This document shows, in pieces, positions 63,103-64,000 of a stretch of 64,000 nt of DNA. A program made the position numbers and the translations under genes. Each line of letters opens with the position of its first letter. The stretch's first letter is position 1. Source of the DNA: Puniceicoccaceae bacterium Marseille-Q1082 (GTDB lineage: Bacteria; Verrucomicrobiota; Verrucomicrobiia; Opitutales; Intestinicryptomonadaceae); the NCBI GenBank assembly GCA_904424815.1, contig CAJGBI010000001.1, positions 1 to 64,000 on the forward strand. The letters run 5' to 3'. The notes under the pieces are model-generated. The model searched no databases, had not been told where the DNA came from, and worked only from the letters and a program-made list of their open reading frames with translations.

Positions 63103-64000
63103 CTATTTTGCCACCAGGCCGTGGCTCAACCCCAGAATGCTGAGCACTATTCCCACCGCGAAAACGAGCACCAGCGCGAATGCGAGCGCGAGCGCGGCTC
63201 CGCCGAGCGCGCCGGTCGAAAATTTTATCCTGCGGTTTAGCGATTCAGTATGCGACTTCCCTATTTCAGCGAAAGCCGACACCAGGCTTCCGGTTCGCTC
63301 TCCAACCGCCACTATGTCTATGTCTTCGCTGTCGATTATGCCGAACTTCTTCAGCGCGGCGGAAATGGGCGCGCCGTCGTTTACCGCTATCCTGAAATTT
63401 TGTATGCGGGAGCGCACGAGGGAGTTTTTCACCGACTTTTCCGCCAGCCTGAAAGTCTCCGTCGTGTTGACGCCCGAGGCGAAGAGCGTGGAGGCGAGCG
63501 TAGAAAACCTGCACAGGTCGGAGTCCGCCGCTATCTTTCCTATGACGGGGATTTTCAACAGGGCGGCGTCGGTTTTCAGGAGGCCTTCGGGCGTCTTTCG
63601 CATAAATTTTATGGCTGCGATCGCCAGAATCGCGGCGGCGGCGGCGACAGGTACGCCCGTAGTCAGAACCGAGCCTATTGTTTTCATCAGCGTTATGGGC
63701 CCGTTTTCGCCCGCGCCGATGTTCGACATCATGGATTCGATTCTCGGCAGCATGAAGAAGAGGAAGAGCAGCACGACGCCGGAGGCCATCACGCACAAAA
63801 ATACGGGATACGCGAGCGCCGAAATTATCGTGCGGCGCAGCTGGCGGCGCGCCTCTATGTACGATATTATGTTTTCAAACACGAACCCGAGGTTTGCGGT
63901 GGACTCGCCCGCCTCCACGAGGTGCGTGATGCACGGGTCGAAGAGGGCGGGGTATCTTTTGAGCGCGTCGGCGAGCGTCCGGCCCTCGCTGAGTTCCTTG
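63103..64000 (-). CDS. Type II secretion/type IV pilus inner-membrane protein (GspF/PilC family), 5' part outside window
   Basis: The C-terminal ~299 residues of a polytopic inner-membrane protein. SEGRTLADALKRYPALFDP, VEAGESTANLGFVFENIISY and GALGGAALALAFALVLVFAV fit the two cytoplasmic repeats and membrane helices of the T2SS F domain; helices occur at ALAYPVFLCVMASGVVLLFL, VPVAAAAAILAIAAIKFM and the C-terminus. The open frame continues to the window edge, so the start lies beyond 64000. It would anchor the pilus/pseudopilus assembly machine. Confidence 0.88.
   Translation of the reverse strand, partial: KELSEGRTLADALKRYPALFDPCITHLVEAGESTANLGFVFENIISYIEARRQLRRTIISALAYPVFLCVMASGVVLLFLFFMLPRIESMMSNIGAGENGPITLMKTIGSVLTTGVPVAAAAAILAIAAIKFMRKTPEGLLKTDAALLKIPVIGKIAADSDLCRFSTLASTLFASGVNTTETFRLAEKSVKNSLVRSRIQNFRIAVNDGAPISAALKKFGIIDSEDIDIVAVGERTGSLVSAFAEIGKSHTESLNRRIKFSTGALGGAALALAFALVLVFAVGIVLSILGLSHGLVAK

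Overview
The window looks like a piece of a GC-rich Verrucomicrobiota chromosome (inference: Opitutia, e.g. Opitutales or Puniceicoccales). The basis is four long secreted PEP-CTERM proteins with the same layout, a GH97 and a GH50-like glycoside hydrolase, Mpl, PNPase and S15. No rRNA or tRNA gene was seen, so the taxonomy rests on protein character only.

Host left arm (1-11,638). A PEP-CTERM protein comes first. The minus strand then carries pnp and mutL; mutL is broken in frame next to G-runs. On the plus strand a tightly packed operon (successive ATGA overlaps) encodes two near-duplicate secreted esterases around a 54-residue lipoprotein, then Mpl and a metallophosphoesterase. rpsO follows with its terminator.

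Prophage (11,639-44,759, about 33.1 kb). This is a complete-looking Mu-like (transposable) prophage with a simple non-contractile type tail. Both ends have TG/CA termini, GGTTTGAGG boxes exactly 16 bases in from each terminus, and GTTC (up to GTTCTG) on both flanks as the target duplication. The early operon (HTH regulators, MuA-type transposase, MuB-type ATPase, Gam, GemA-like) runs leftward. A divergent cI-like repressor with operator repeats sits at 19.6 kb and is followed by an AT-rich two-gene accessory cassette. The late operon runs rightward: gp25-gp29-type packaging genes, protease/scaffold, capsid, two DNA methyltransferases, gpF/gpG-type head genes, tail tube, fibre, tail chaperone with a frameshift extension, tape measure and one last gene. 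Accessory items include a nuclease-like C-terminal cassette on the gpF-like protein with an orphan copy of its end downstream, a minus-strand one-helix membrane gene inside the tail operon, and a duplicated intergenic element.

Host right arm (44,760-64,000). Three more PEP-CTERM paralogues alternate with a GH50-like lipoprotein, a coiled-coil membrane protein, an ApbE-type flavin transferase, a GH97 enzyme, a NYN-domain protein, a basic/acidic low-complexity protein, a secreted protein of unknown function and an MCP-like sensor. The window ends inside a type II secretion/type IV pilus inner-membrane (GspF/PilC) gene. The host genes suggest polysaccharide degradation together with an extensive sorted surface or exopolysaccharide-associated proteome.
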